Positions 47,080 to 55,800 of a DNA stretch of 64,000 nucleotides are shown in pieces. Every line of letters starts with the position of its first letter. The stretch's first letter is position 1. Where the stretch lies: contig DATJRY010000006.1 in NCBI GenBank assembly GCA_035504415.1, positions 62,001-126,000 of the forward strand. The letters are read 5' to 3'. The notes beneath the pieces were generated by a model. It searched no databases. It was not told the origin of the DNA and saw only the letters and a list, made by a program, of their open reading frames with translations. This stretch comes from Candidatus Sulfotelmatobacter sp. (GTDB lineage Bacteria; Vulcanimicrobiota; Vulcanimicrobiia; Vulcanimicrobiales; Vulcanimicrobiaceae). Made by a program: the position numbers and the translations under genes.

Positions 47080-48378
47080 TTAGCCGGACGGGCTCGACGG
47101 GCTGAGGATGGTCTGGACGGTGGAGACGACGGTCAGCGCGCCGACGACGGCGACCGTCGCCCACGCGATCGCGTTGAAGGCCCAGTTGTTGACGTAGGTC
47201 CCCATCAGCCGGGGCCGGTTGATCAACAGCAGCATCAGCACCAGCACGATCGGCAGCAACGCGCCGTTGAGCACCTGTGAGTAGAAGATGATCGCGTTCT
47301 GCAGCACGTCGGGCGCGACCAGCACGATGGCGGCGCCGATGACGATCAGGCTGGCGTAGAGCGAGTAGAAGATCGGCGCCTGGCTGAACGAGTTCTCGAC
47401 CCCCGACTCGAAGCCGAACGCTTCGCAGACGTAGTACGCCGTCGAGAGCGGCAAGATCGAAGCGGTGAAGATCGCCGCGTTGAGCAGCCCCAACGCGAAC
47501 AGCAGCGAGGCGTACTTGCCGGCCAGCGGCTGCAGCGCGGTCGCGACGTCGCCGGCCGTGTTGACCGAGAGCGCGGCCTGATGCGGTCCCAGATGCAGGT
47601 TGTGGACGAAGATCGTCGCTCCGGTCGCGACGATGATGAAGTAGGCGATGACGTCGGTCACGATCGCGCCGGTGATGACGTCGACCCGCGAGTACGGGTA
47701 CTCCTTGATCCGCACGCCCTTCTCGACCACCGCCGACTGGATGTAGAACTGCATCCAGGGCGAGATGGTCGTGCCGATCACGCCGATCGCGGTCAGCACG
47801 TAGGCTTGCGTGGGCTTGAAGTGCGGGACGAAGGTCTGGTGCAAGATCTCGCCCCACGGCGGATGGACGAGGAAACCGCTGACGACGTAGGCCAGGTAGA
47901 CGAAACAGAAGGCGAAGAAGATCTTCTCGACCACCCGGTAGTTGCCGCGGGTGACGAGCGTGAAGACCAAGATCGCCGCCAGCGGAACCAGCACGAACTT
48001 GGTCAAGAACGGCAGGTACTGCTGGAAGACCGGCGAGGCGTAGGCGATGCCGGCGAACTCGGCGGCGGTGTTGCCCAGGTCGCCGAAGACGAACAGCAGC
48101 AGCACGATCGCCGTCACCTTCACGCCGAAGTTCTCGCGGATCAGATCGGCCAGCCCTTTGCCGGTCACGGCGCCCATCCGCGCGCACATCTCCTGCGTCA
48201 CGATCAGTGCGATGGTGACCGGGATCAGCAGCCACAGCATCGAGTAACCGAACTGCGCGCCGGCGATCGAGTAGGTCTGGATGCCGCCGACGTCGTTGTC
48301 GGCGTTGGCCGTGATGATGCCCGGGCCGATGATCGAGAAGAACATCAGCAGCGAGCGCCACAGGGACGGGCGCTTCAC
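47080..48378 (-). CDS. Nramp-related divalent metal transporter (NRMT-like)
   Basis: The protein has 432 aa and 11-12 helices with the Nramp/LeuT layout. Helix 1 reads GPGIITANADNDVGG, where canonical Nramp proteins have a DPGN ion-binding motif. In helix 6 the usual MPHN-type segment is replaced by GTTISPWMQFYIQS. Loss of the Mn/Fe-specific methionine and changed helix-1 residues are known in the Nramp-related magnesium transporters, so Mg2+ or a broad divalent specificity is plausible. It lies 3 bp downstream of a free-standing MgtE-type sensor gene, which supports Mg2+. Confidence 0.85.
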   Translation of the reverse strand: MKRPSLWRSLLMFFSIIGPGIITANADNDVGGIQTYSIAGAQFGYSMLWLLIPVTIALIVTQEMCARMGAVTGKGLADLIRENFGVKVTAIVLLLFVFGDLGNTAAEFAGIAYASPVFQQYLPFLTKFVLVPLAAILVFTLVTRGNYRVVEKIFFAFCFVYLAYVVSGFLVHPPWGEILHQTFVPHFKPTQAYVLTAIGVIGTTISPWMQFYIQSAVVEKGVRIKEYPYSRVDVITGAIVTDVIAYFIIVATGATIFVHNLHLGPHQAALSVNTAGDVATALQPLAGKYASLLFALGLLNAAIFTASILPLSTAYYVCEAFGFESGVENSFSQAPIFYSLYASLIVIGAAIVLVAPDVLQNAIIFYSQVLNGALLPIVLVLMLLLINRPRLMGTYVNNWAFNAIAWATVAVVGALTVVSTVQTILSPSSPSG

Positions 48379-48381
48379 TAC

Positions 48382-49695
48382 TCAGCCGGCCTTTTGCGCG
48401 GGACGGTGATGACGGGTGAACCGTGGCAGCTTGCGTTTGAGGCGTTCGGGGATGATCGCGTCGATCGCGTCGTCGACGGTGACGATCCCCAGCAGCTTGC
48501 CATCGGTGGAAACGACCGGCACCGCCAGGAGGTCGTAGCGCGCGATGGTGCTGGCGACGTCCTCGGCCGGCGTGTCGGTCGAGACGCTCACCAGGTCGGC
48601 TTCCATGACGGCGTGGATCGGATCGTCGGGCTTGGAGAGCAGCAGCGTGCGCAAGCTGAGCGCGCCCAGCAGCGTGCGCGCCTGATCGGTCACGTACAGG
48701 TAGTAGACGAACTCGGTCTCGGGACCGATCTCGCGGATCTTCGCGATCGTCGCGTCGACCGTGCGGTGCGGATAGATCCACACGTAGTCGGTCGTCATCA
48801 GCCCGCCGGCGGTGTCTTCGGCGAACTTGGCCAGCTCGCGCAGCTCCTCGGCCGTCTCCGGCTCCATCTCGGCGAGCAGCGCGTTCTGCTTGTCCTCCGG
48901 GAGCTCGCCGAGCAAGTCGGCGGCGTCGTCGGAGTCCATCTCCTCGATGATGTCGGCGGCGCGCTCGGTCCCCAAGTCGTCGATGACCGCGCGCTGCACG
49001 TCGGGGTCGAGGTGCTCGAGCGCGTCGGCCGCGTGCTCGTCGTCGAGCGAGCCGACGACGCGCGCGGCGTCGCGGGCGGAGAGCTCGCTGATGATCTCGG
49101 CCAGGTCGGCGGGCTGGATGCGGCCCAGCCGGCTCTGGCTGACCGAGAGCCGCACCTGCTCGGGGTTGAGGTCGTGCAGCGGCGCCACGTTGTCCCACGC
49201 GATCAGCGAACGCGGGATGCGGTCCATCAGGCGCGCGGCGATGCGCTGGCCGCCCAAACGCCGCAGCAGGCCGGCCACGCCGATGTCGGCGGCGACGACG
49301 CGGATCGCGTCGGCGGTGCGCGCCAGCTCGAGGTCGTTGATGCGCACGACCTTGCGGCCGTCGACGTCGACGATCTGCTTGTCGAACAGGTCCTCGACCA
49401 GGTAGAGGGCCTGGTCGTCGGGCGGTGCGGGCTCGGTGGGCGCCGCGGTGAGGACGACGGTGCGGTCGGGCTCGATCGCGGCGACCGAGCCCACCGGCGC
49501 CAGGCGCATCCCGGCCCGGGTCTTGATCGCGATGGCGTCGACCTTGGGGAACGTGTCGTCGGGGTGCTGGACGACGAAATCCGCGACCCGGCCGACCTGC
49601 TGGCGGGTACCGTCCGGGCGCTCGACGACCGCGGGGCGACCGACCAGTTCGGAGACGAAGCCTTCCTGGAAGCGCGTCTGCGTCGTCGATGCCAC
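48382..49695 (-). CDS. Soluble MgtE-like sensor: PRC-barrel, MgtE-N and CBS-pair domains, no membrane domain
   Basis: The protein has 437 aa, with GTG start and AAGGGGGAG upstream. The N-terminal part looks like a PRC-barrel (FVSELVGRPAVVERPDG). About residues 195-300 form the MgtE-N superhelix of acidic repeats (DLAEIISELSARDAARVVG, then LDDEHAADALEHLDP). A CBS pair begins with AGGLMTTDYVWIYPHRTVD and ends IVTVDDAIDAIIPE. The chain stops where the five-helix Mg channel of MgtE would begin. In MgtE these domains close the pore when Mg2+ is high; here they most likely gate or regulate the adjacent Nramp-like transporter. Confidence 0.88.
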   Translation of the reverse strand: MASTTQTRFQEGFVSELVGRPAVVERPDGTRQQVGRVADFVVQHPDDTFPKVDAIAIKTRAGMRLAPVGSVAAIEPDRTVVLTAAPTEPAPPDDQALYLVEDLFDKQIVDVDGRKVVRINDLELARTADAIRVVAADIGVAGLLRRLGGQRIAARLMDRIPRSLIAWDNVAPLHDLNPEQVRLSVSQSRLGRIQPADLAEIISELSARDAARVVGSLDDEHAADALEHLDPDVQRAVIDDLGTERAADIIEEMDSDDAADLLGELPEDKQNALLAEMEPETAEELRELAKFAEDTAGGLMTTDYVWIYPHRTVDATIAKIREIGPETEFVYYLYVTDQARTLLGALSLRTLLLSKPDDPIHAVMEADLVSVSTDTPAEDVASTIARYDLLAVPVVSTDGKLLGIVTVDDAIDAIIPERLKRKLPRFTRHHRPAQKAG

Positions 49696-49715
49696 GTCGT
49701 CTCCCCCTTACCATC

Positions 49716-49746
49716 AAAAAAGCCGCCGGGTCTCGCTCCCGTCGGC
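49716..49746 (-). terminator. Terminator-like hairpin in the leader of the MgtE-sensor/transporter operon
   Basis: On the minus strand, GCCG-A-CGGG, a 7-nt loop, and CCCG-G-CGGC form an 8-bp stem with one mismatch, followed at once by TTTTTT (49721-49716). The structure ends 12 nt before the AAGGGGGAG ribosome binding site. A terminator this close to the start of a metal-transport operon could be an attenuator (for example metal-responsive), or could end an upstream small RNA. Confidence 0.6.
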
Positions 49747-49837
49747 CGCCGCCTCTACCGTGTCCATCGTAACCCCGCCGTCAAGCCGAAGCGAGGGGCG
49801 TGAAGCCGCGGACCGCAGCGGCCGAAACCCTAGGAAG

Positions 49838-50368
49838 ATGACCCCTTCGATCCGGCTCGTGACGGGACTGTCCCTGGCCGCGCTCCTGTGCGCCTGCTCG
49901 ACCCCCAAGCCGTCCGCGACCAGCACCCCGACCCCGGCCGGCGGCTCGACGGCAGCCGCGGGCGCGACGCCCGGCGCGGCGGCGACCCCCGTCGGCGTGC
50001 CGCCGGCGGGCACGCCCCAACCGGCGGTCGGACCGCCGAACGCGCCCGTCCCGATCCCCGGCAAGAAGGGGGCGATCCCGCTCGACGCCACCCAGCAGGC
50101 CGACCTCGACAAGTTCCTGGCGGCCCACCCGGCCCTGCGGCCGCGGCTGCGCTACGCGCTGGCGCTCGGGGACGACAACCGCCGGCACCTGGTCGTCTAC
50201 GACGGGGGCGGGCTGAGCGCCGACGGCAAGCGGGCCGGGGTTCACGGGTTCGTCGTCTTCAAGGTGCTCAACACCGACGACGGCTCGCACTACGATCCCG
50301 AGGGTGACGAGCTGATCGCGCCGATCGCGGCCCCGCCCGAGCGGCACATCACCGCCAACAACGTCTGA
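49838..50368 (+). CDS. Lipoprotein of unknown function
   Basis: The protein has 176 aa. The ATG at 49838 has AGGAAG just upstream. The signal ends in a lipobox (LLCAC). A Pro/Ala/Gly/Thr-rich linker of about 60 residues leads into a small C-terminal domain (DLDKFLAAHPALRPRLRYAL, then VVFKVLNTDDGSHYDPEGDE). I do not recognise the domain. It is a single-gene unit ended by a strong hairpin. Confidence 0.72.
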   Translation: MTPSIRLVTGLSLAALLCACSTPKPSATSTPTPAGGSTAAAGATPGAAATPVGVPPAGTPQPAVGPPNAPVPIPGKKGAIPLDATQQADLDKFLAAHPALRPRLRYALALGDDNRRHLVVYDGGGLSADGKRAGVHGFVVFKVLNTDDGSHYDPEGDELIAPIAAPPERHITANNV

Positions 50369-50371
50369 ACG

Positions 50372-50401
50372 AGAAAGGCCACCCCGACGGGTGGCCTTTC
50401 T
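50372..50401. terminator. Strong hairpin between converging genes
   Basis: AGAAAGGCCACCC (50372-50384) and GGGTGGCCTTTCT (50389-50401) form a perfect 13-bp stem with a 4-nt loop CGAC. It stands between the rightward lipoprotein gene and the leftward one at 50425 and probably terminates both. Confidence 0.8.
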
Positions 50402-50424
50402 GGTTCTCGACGGCCCCCCGGCGC

Positions 50425-51438
50425 TCAGCGCGCGGTCGGCGTCGGTGACGGGGTCGGCGTCGCGACCGGGGTCGGACTGGGTGCCGGTGTCGGGCTGCCC
50501 GTCGGCGGCCCGACGGTGGTCAGCGCGGTGCCGAAGCGGTCGTCGACGACCAGGATCACCGCGGACGGGCTCTTGTCCGTGGCCGAGACCGTGGCCGTCA
50601 GGGAGCCGGTCTTCGAGCTGGCCAGCAAGTCGGGGAGGCCGAAGCCGTGCGCCGGCGGGGTACCGAACGTCACCCCGGCGCCGAGCATGAGCGCGGTCAG
50701 CGGGCGGCCCAAGCAGTCGTAGGCGTCGAGCGGGGCGCTTCCACCGGCGGACAGGCCGATCGGCGAGGAGGCCGCGGCCAGCTGGATCTCGTTGACCTGG
50801 TACGGGATCGCCAGCACGTCGGCCGGCCAGTTCCAGGTGAAGAAGACGATCCAGCCGCGGCCCGCGGTGGTCGTGAGCTCGGAGGTGACCGTGATCGACG
50901 CGCTGGTCGCCGTCCCCGAGAACGAGCCGCTCACGCCGGCCACGGACGGCCGGGTGACGGCGGTGAGGATGGGGGCCGCCTGCGTGCCGACGTAGGCCAG
51001 CGTGAACGTCGACGAGCCGAGCGGCTCGATCGCGCCGGCCGGATCGCCGAAGGTGGCCTGCGGATAGTCGGTCGGGTCGCTGCAGAAGTTCAGCTCGGGC
51101 ACCGACGCGGTGACCGGGCTCGAGCCGCGGCGCTGGACGCCGGTGAACTGCCAGTTGGCGCAGTCGTTCGAGACGGCGCCGTTCCCGCACGACTGGATCG
51201 GCGGCAACTGCAGCTCGCTCCAGCCGCCGTCGTCATAGGACGAACTGGTCCCGCTGCTCTGCGTGTGCCGGGTCGACGTGTTCAGCTTCGCCAGGATGTG
51301 GCGCGCGGCCGACGACTCGCCGGGACTGCTCGGCCCCGTTTGGTTCGCCGTTCCCGGCGAGGGGGCGATCCCGCCTCCGCCGGCACAACCGGCGAGCAGC
51401 AGCAGCGCGAGCGGCAACGCGAACTTCCTAGCATCCAT
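50425..51438 (-). CDS. Lipoprotein of unknown function, Thr/Ser-rich
   Basis: The protein has 337 aa. The signal peptide ends in a clear lipobox (LLAGC) followed by a Gly/Ser-rich tether. The body is beta-rich with several Cys (SCGNGAVSNDC, NFCSDP, YDCLG). It ends in a low-complexity Pro/Thr tail (repeats of PTPxPSP). There is no known family. It lies downstream of flagellin on the same strand, with a 96-bp gap that holds a GCCGGxTG/CACCGGC inverted repeat. It may be a surface protein. Confidence 0.72.
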   Translation of the reverse strand: MDARKFALPLALLLLAGCAGGGGIAPSPGTANQTGPSSPGESSAARHILAKLNTSTRHTQSSGTSSSYDDGGWSELQLPPIQSCGNGAVSNDCANWQFTGVQRRGSSPVTASVPELNFCSDPTDYPQATFGDPAGAIEPLGSSTFTLAYVGTQAAPILTAVTRPSVAGVSGSFSGTATSASITVTSELTTTAGRGWIVFFTWNWPADVLAIPYQVNEIQLAAASSPIGLSAGGSAPLDAYDCLGRPLTALMLGAGVTFGTPPAHGFGLPDLLASSKTGSLTATVSATDKSPSAVILVVDDRFGTALTTVGPPTGSPTPAPSPTPVATPTPSPTPTAR

Positions 51439-51534
51439 GAGCTATCGTCTCCCTCCAAGGCGGCTGGAGGAAGATTGCCGGGTGACGCCCGACACACCGG
51501 CTGGGCGCCGTAAAGTTTCGGTAAAATCCGTACG

Positions 51535-52776
51535 CTAGACGACGATTGCGTCGGAGACGAGGGTGGCGAAGCTCTGCGCCATCGTTTCCACACCGGCGAT
51601 GATCCGCTGCTGGATTTGAACCTGGATTTGATCCTTGGTGAACGCCGTCGTCGCTTGCGCGACGTTGAGGTCTCGGATCGCACTCTCCGAGGCCTGATAG
51701 TTGACGGACGCCGTGTTGGCGTTGACCGCCGCTTCTTGCAACGAGACGTTCTGCGCACCGACGCGCGCCCGAATGTTGCCGAGATATTGAATGCCGTAGT
51801 CGATGCGATATTCCGCCGCGGTATTCATCGTGTCCGAACCCACCACGATGTTGCCGACGCCGAGGTTGTTCGCGGTGACCGCCGGGATGTCGACGGCGAT
51901 GGTCGATCCTTCGGCGGAGCCGTCGTTGACGTAGAGGTTGCTGCCGGGCGCTTTCGTTTGCGGCGCGAGGCTGACGACGGTCGCACTCTGACCCACGTCG
52001 GCGGCGCTCAGATTGTTGAAGGCAAACTGCAGGACTTCTTGTCCGTTTTCGTCCGTCTGCGTATATGGCCCGGGGATCGGTCCGAACGCGGGATCGATGA
52101 GCACGTTCGTACCTGCTTGAACCAAGAAGTTCGTGACTTGCGCCGGCCCGAATCCCGGCGACGCGCTCTCCAAGTCGACCGTCACAGAAAGCATATCCGT
52201 CGTTGGATCGTACGAGTTCACAGTGAACGTCTGCTCGATCTCTTCGCTCGTGTCGGTCGAGTTCGTGACGTTGGTCTGCGTCGGGTCGTAGAGCGTCTGT
52301 CCCGACGCCAGCGTCGGATTCGACGAGAACAGCAGCTGGTTGGGCAACGGGAAATCACTCGACGCACTCCCGTCGAGTAGATTACGGCCGTTATACGTCG
52401 TGTTCTCGGAGATCTTGTTGATCTCGAGCGTGAGCTGGGTCAGCTCAACCTGAATGTCCGCTTGATCCTGCGTGCTCTCCAGATCGCTGTTGGCCTGCAC
52501 CACCAAAGACCGCATGCGCTGGAGAATGTCAGAGATCGTCGCCATCGCGCCGTCGGCGATGGTGAGCGCGTTGTTGGCGTCCTGCACTTCCTGAACGCCT
52601 TGATCGAGACCCATCACCTTGGTCGCAAGCGAAGTCGCGATCGCGAGTCCGCTCGGATCGTCTGCGGCCGTATTGATACGCAGGCCGGAAGAGAGACGCT
52701 GTACTTGCGTCGACAGGTCCGACTGCGTTTGGGCGTTCGCGTTGAGTGCGTAGTTCGCGAACCCCAAGACGTCCAT
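51535..52776 (-). CDS. Flagellin
   Basis: The protein has 413 aa from the ATG at 52776. The N-terminal D0/D1 domain is clear (QVQRLSSGLRINTAADDPSG, then TISDILQRMRSLVVQANSD, NKISENTTYNGRNLLDGS). The C-terminal D1/D0 domain contains LGNIRARVGAQNVSLQEAA and ends with IIAGVETMAQSFATLVSDA. The variable middle is short (about 170 residues). The start MDVLGFANYALNAN replaces the usual M-x-I-N-T-N opening. It is the only flagellar gene in the window and carries its own sigma-28-like promoter. It is divergent from surface cluster B. Confidence 0.93.
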   Translation of the reverse strand: MDVLGFANYALNANAQTQSDLSTQVQRLSSGLRINTAADDPSGLAIATSLATKVMGLDQGVQEVQDANNALTIADGAMATISDILQRMRSLVVQANSDLESTQDQADIQVELTQLTLEINKISENTTYNGRNLLDGSASSDFPLPNQLLFSSNPTLASGQTLYDPTQTNVTNSTDTSEEIEQTFTVNSYDPTTDMLSVTVDLESASPGFGPAQVTNFLVQAGTNVLIDPAFGPIPGPYTQTDENGQEVLQFAFNNLSAADVGQSATVVSLAPQTKAPGSNLYVNDGSAEGSTIAVDIPAVTANNLGVGNIVVGSDTMNTAAEYRIDYGIQYLGNIRARVGAQNVSLQEAAVNANTASVNYQASESAIRDLNVAQATTAFTKDQIQVQIQQRIIAGVETMAQSFATLVSDAIVV

Positions 52777-52822
52777 GGTGATGGTGGCTCTTCCCTCCGT
52801 GGAAGCTGCCCGTCCGTGGGCT

Positions 52823-52838
52823 GGGGTACAGGTACCCC
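52823..52838. repeat. 16-bp palindrome at the flagellin transcription start
   Basis: GGGGTAC-AG-GTACCCC is a near-perfect palindrome just downstream of the flagellin -10 element. It would be a hairpin at the 5' end of the flagellin mRNA, or a DNA operator for a dimeric protein between flagellin and surface cluster B. Confidence 0.5.
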
Positions 52839-52847
52839 TTCCCACCC

Positions 52848-52875
52848 TATCGGCACCTGCCGAGCCCCAACTTTA
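52848..52875 (-). promoter_or_regulatory. Sigma-28 (FliA)-like promoter of flagellin
   Basis: On the minus strand TAAAGTTG (from 52875) and GCCGATAG (from 52854) closely match the sigma-28 consensus TAAAGTTT and GCCGATAA. The spacing between TAAA and GCCGATA is 17 nt, against the usual 15. It lies about 70 nt upstream of the flagellin ATG, with GGAGGGAA (52798-52791) as ribosome binding site. Confidence 0.6.
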
Positions 52876-52895
52876 CCCCTCCATCCACAGATTCG

Positions 52896-55800
52896 GTGGT
52901 GGCCGGGCGGCCGGGAGCCGATGAATCGGGTGTGCATCTCCGTCTGCGGCGCCTGCTGGCCGGGACGGGTGTCGCATGCCTGGTTGCCTCGGCCGTCTGC
53001 TTCGCGTCGGAGGGGGCGCTGCTCGCGGCGCCGTTCCTGGCCGTCAACCTGCACCTCCCCGCGAGCCTGCTGGCCGTGGTCGAGCCCTCGCCCGGCCCGA
53101 GCCCCACGCCCGCTCCCTCGCCCTCACCGTCCCCTTCGGTCGCGCCGCATCCGGTGCGTCACTCGTTCCTGGGCGAGGGGCCGATCGTGTTCTCGGGCTC
53201 CGGCACCTACCAGCTGGGGGTCAACAAGCAGACGCGCGACGGGTTGGACCTGGGCTACGACAGCTACTCGACGGCCCTCACCCTCACGGCGGACCGGCGC
53301 ACCGCGCAGACGTCGCTCGAGATCAGCGACTCGCTGGGCGTCGGGGGCGGCGCCTTCAACTCCGGCTCGTTCATCGTCGCGTACCGCACCCCGACCTACA
53401 CCCTGAGCTACGGCCAGCTGGCGGGTCCGGCCGACACCCAGCTCGAGATCGGCGGCTTCGCGCGGGGCATCTCGCTGACGCTGCCGCTGCGCAACGGCGA
53501 CCTGACCTACATGAGCGCGATCGCGACCGACTCCGAGGAGGAGACCTACCGGATCTACGGCCTGCGCCGCGACTGGAACGCGCTGGGCGGCTACTTCGCT
53601 CTCTCGGGTTACTATGGAACGGGACAGCAAGGCGGACGGGAATCGATCGGCGACTTCTCGTTCCAAAAATACGGCCCCGTCCTCTCGACCCAAACCGAGC
53701 TGGCCATCGGCCAGACCGACGACGTCCTCGACCAGCCGAACGGCATTCGGGTGGCGGGCGGCTTTCAGGCCGACATACAAGGGAAGGGCGCGAGCGAAAC
53801 CTTCGGCATCCGGTACGACCCAGCCGGCTTCAACACGCTGACCGGGGTGCTCGATGGCGGGATGTCGGTCGACCTGGCGCTGCGGCGACAGGGCGGCTTC
53901 GGCAACTTCAGCCTCGACTACACCCACCTCGACGACCGCAACGTCGACACCCTTTCACACGACGACGACGTGACGCTGACCGGCGGCAAATCGTGGGGCC
54001 ACTTCGGGCTCGAGTACGTCGGCAGCTTTCAGGACGAGCGCGAGCCGGGCTCGATCACCCTCAATCGCAGCGCCGGCCTGACCGCAACCGAGCAGATCAA
54101 GAAGATCTCGATCTACGCCACCGTCCAAAAGGCGTCGACCAGCGCCACCGACGGCAACGCAGCGACCAGCCAGTACGCGCTCGGGATCAGCCGCAACATC
54201 CTCGGCGGCGCGGCCTCTTACCAGTTCACCCGCAGCCTGGAGAACGGCGGCGGCCTGAGCAACGGCACCTCGGTCGACCAGACGGTCGACTACGCCCGGC
54301 CGTTCGGCAAGAAGGCCGACATCCAGGTCAGCGAAGGCTTCGAGGACGAGCGCAACAACCTGATCCCAGCCCGCATCGTCGAGACGGCGGTCAGCGTCGT
54401 GCGGCGACTCTCCTCGGTCGTCAGCATTCAGGCCAGCGCCGACGTCTTCCACCAGACCGGGCCGGGCGGCGGTTCGGGGACCGGCTTCAGCCTCTCGCTG
54501 GTCGGCCCATTCGGCTTCAACCAGCCGCAGTCGGTACAGGGGAAGGCCAACCCGCATCTGCCGGCGGTCATCCGCGGGACGGTCACGATGTCGAGCTCGG
54601 CGAGCCCGTTCTCGTACAACGTCGCCGCGCCGCGCGGGCTCAACAACGCCATGGTCGTACTTGACGACGGCATTACCGAGCGAACCGACTCCGCCGGCAA
54701 CTTCGAGTTCCGTTTCGTCCCGCAAGGGACGCACGTGGTGCGGATCGACCCGGCGACCATATCGCCGGGGTTGGTGCTCGACCGCGAGTTCCAGACCGTC
54801 AACGTCCTGGGCGGCCAGACCACGACCCTGGCCTTCAACGTGGGCAACTTCGGCGCGGTCTCCGGACAGGTCTACGCGCGGGGGCCGAACGGCACCAAGA
54901 TCCCGATCCCCAAGGTCGGGATCGCGGTCGACGGCGTCCAGGCGACGGTCACCACGCCCCAAGGGTTCTATCAGGTCGGCCGGCTGAATCCGGGCGCGCA
55001 CACGATCGAGGTCGTGACCGCGACCGTCCCCTCGACGATCGCCTTCGTCGACGATACCAAGAAGACGATCACGGTCGCCGCCGGGTCGCAGGTACCGCTC
55101 GACTTCGCCGGATCGGCGCTCGGGTCGATCGCCGGCTTCGTCTATACGGCGGGCGAGGGTGGGTTCGGCAATCAAGTCGGGGCGAACAACGTGTACGTCG
55201 TGGCGGAGCCCGGCGAGCACGCCGGCATCACCAACGACGACGGGTCGTTCCTGCTCGACAACCTCCCGCCGGGCAGCTACACGCTGAGCATCGACCAGGA
55301 TACGATCCCAGACGGCCTCGGGGTGGTCTCGGGCCCGGACGGCCCGATCGATCTGGCCGGCGGCGCGAACGTCTCCGGCGTCGTGTTCCGCTTGGGCGGG
55401 GTGGCGAAGAACGTCGTCTTCACCTTCAACCAAGGCAAGGAGCAGGCGATCCAGGTCGAGACGGAACCGGCCGTGGTCCCGCCCGGCGCCCTGGTGCACG
55501 TCGTCGCCCACACCAACGCCAAGGACGTCACGCTCACGGTCCAGAGCGACGTCTTCGGTAACTTCCCGTTGCACCTGGACAAGAAGTCCGGCGCGTGGGT
55601 CGGCGACGTGATCGCGCCGACGCTCACCCGCGGCGACTACTCGTTGACGGTCGCGGCGCAGCGGAAGGACGTCCGGGAGAACACCGTGCTGGTCCAGGTG
55701 GACCCGGGCCTGTCGCTCTTCACGATCCGCGTCTTCCCGGCCAAACCGCTGCCGGGCCACCAGATCAAGGTCTCGATCAAGACCTACGCCCCGGTCGCGG

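Noticed and set aside
51505-51530. TAAAGTTT on the plus strand, a perfect sigma-28 -35 half-site
   Set aside because: No GCCGATAA follows at 10-18 nt; GTACGCTA is not a match, and no rightward gene starts there.
51439-51534. Possible c-di-GMP riboswitch between flagellin and the downstream lipoprotein gene
   Set aside because: There is an inverted repeat, but I could not find the conserved core sequences of either c-di-GMP class.
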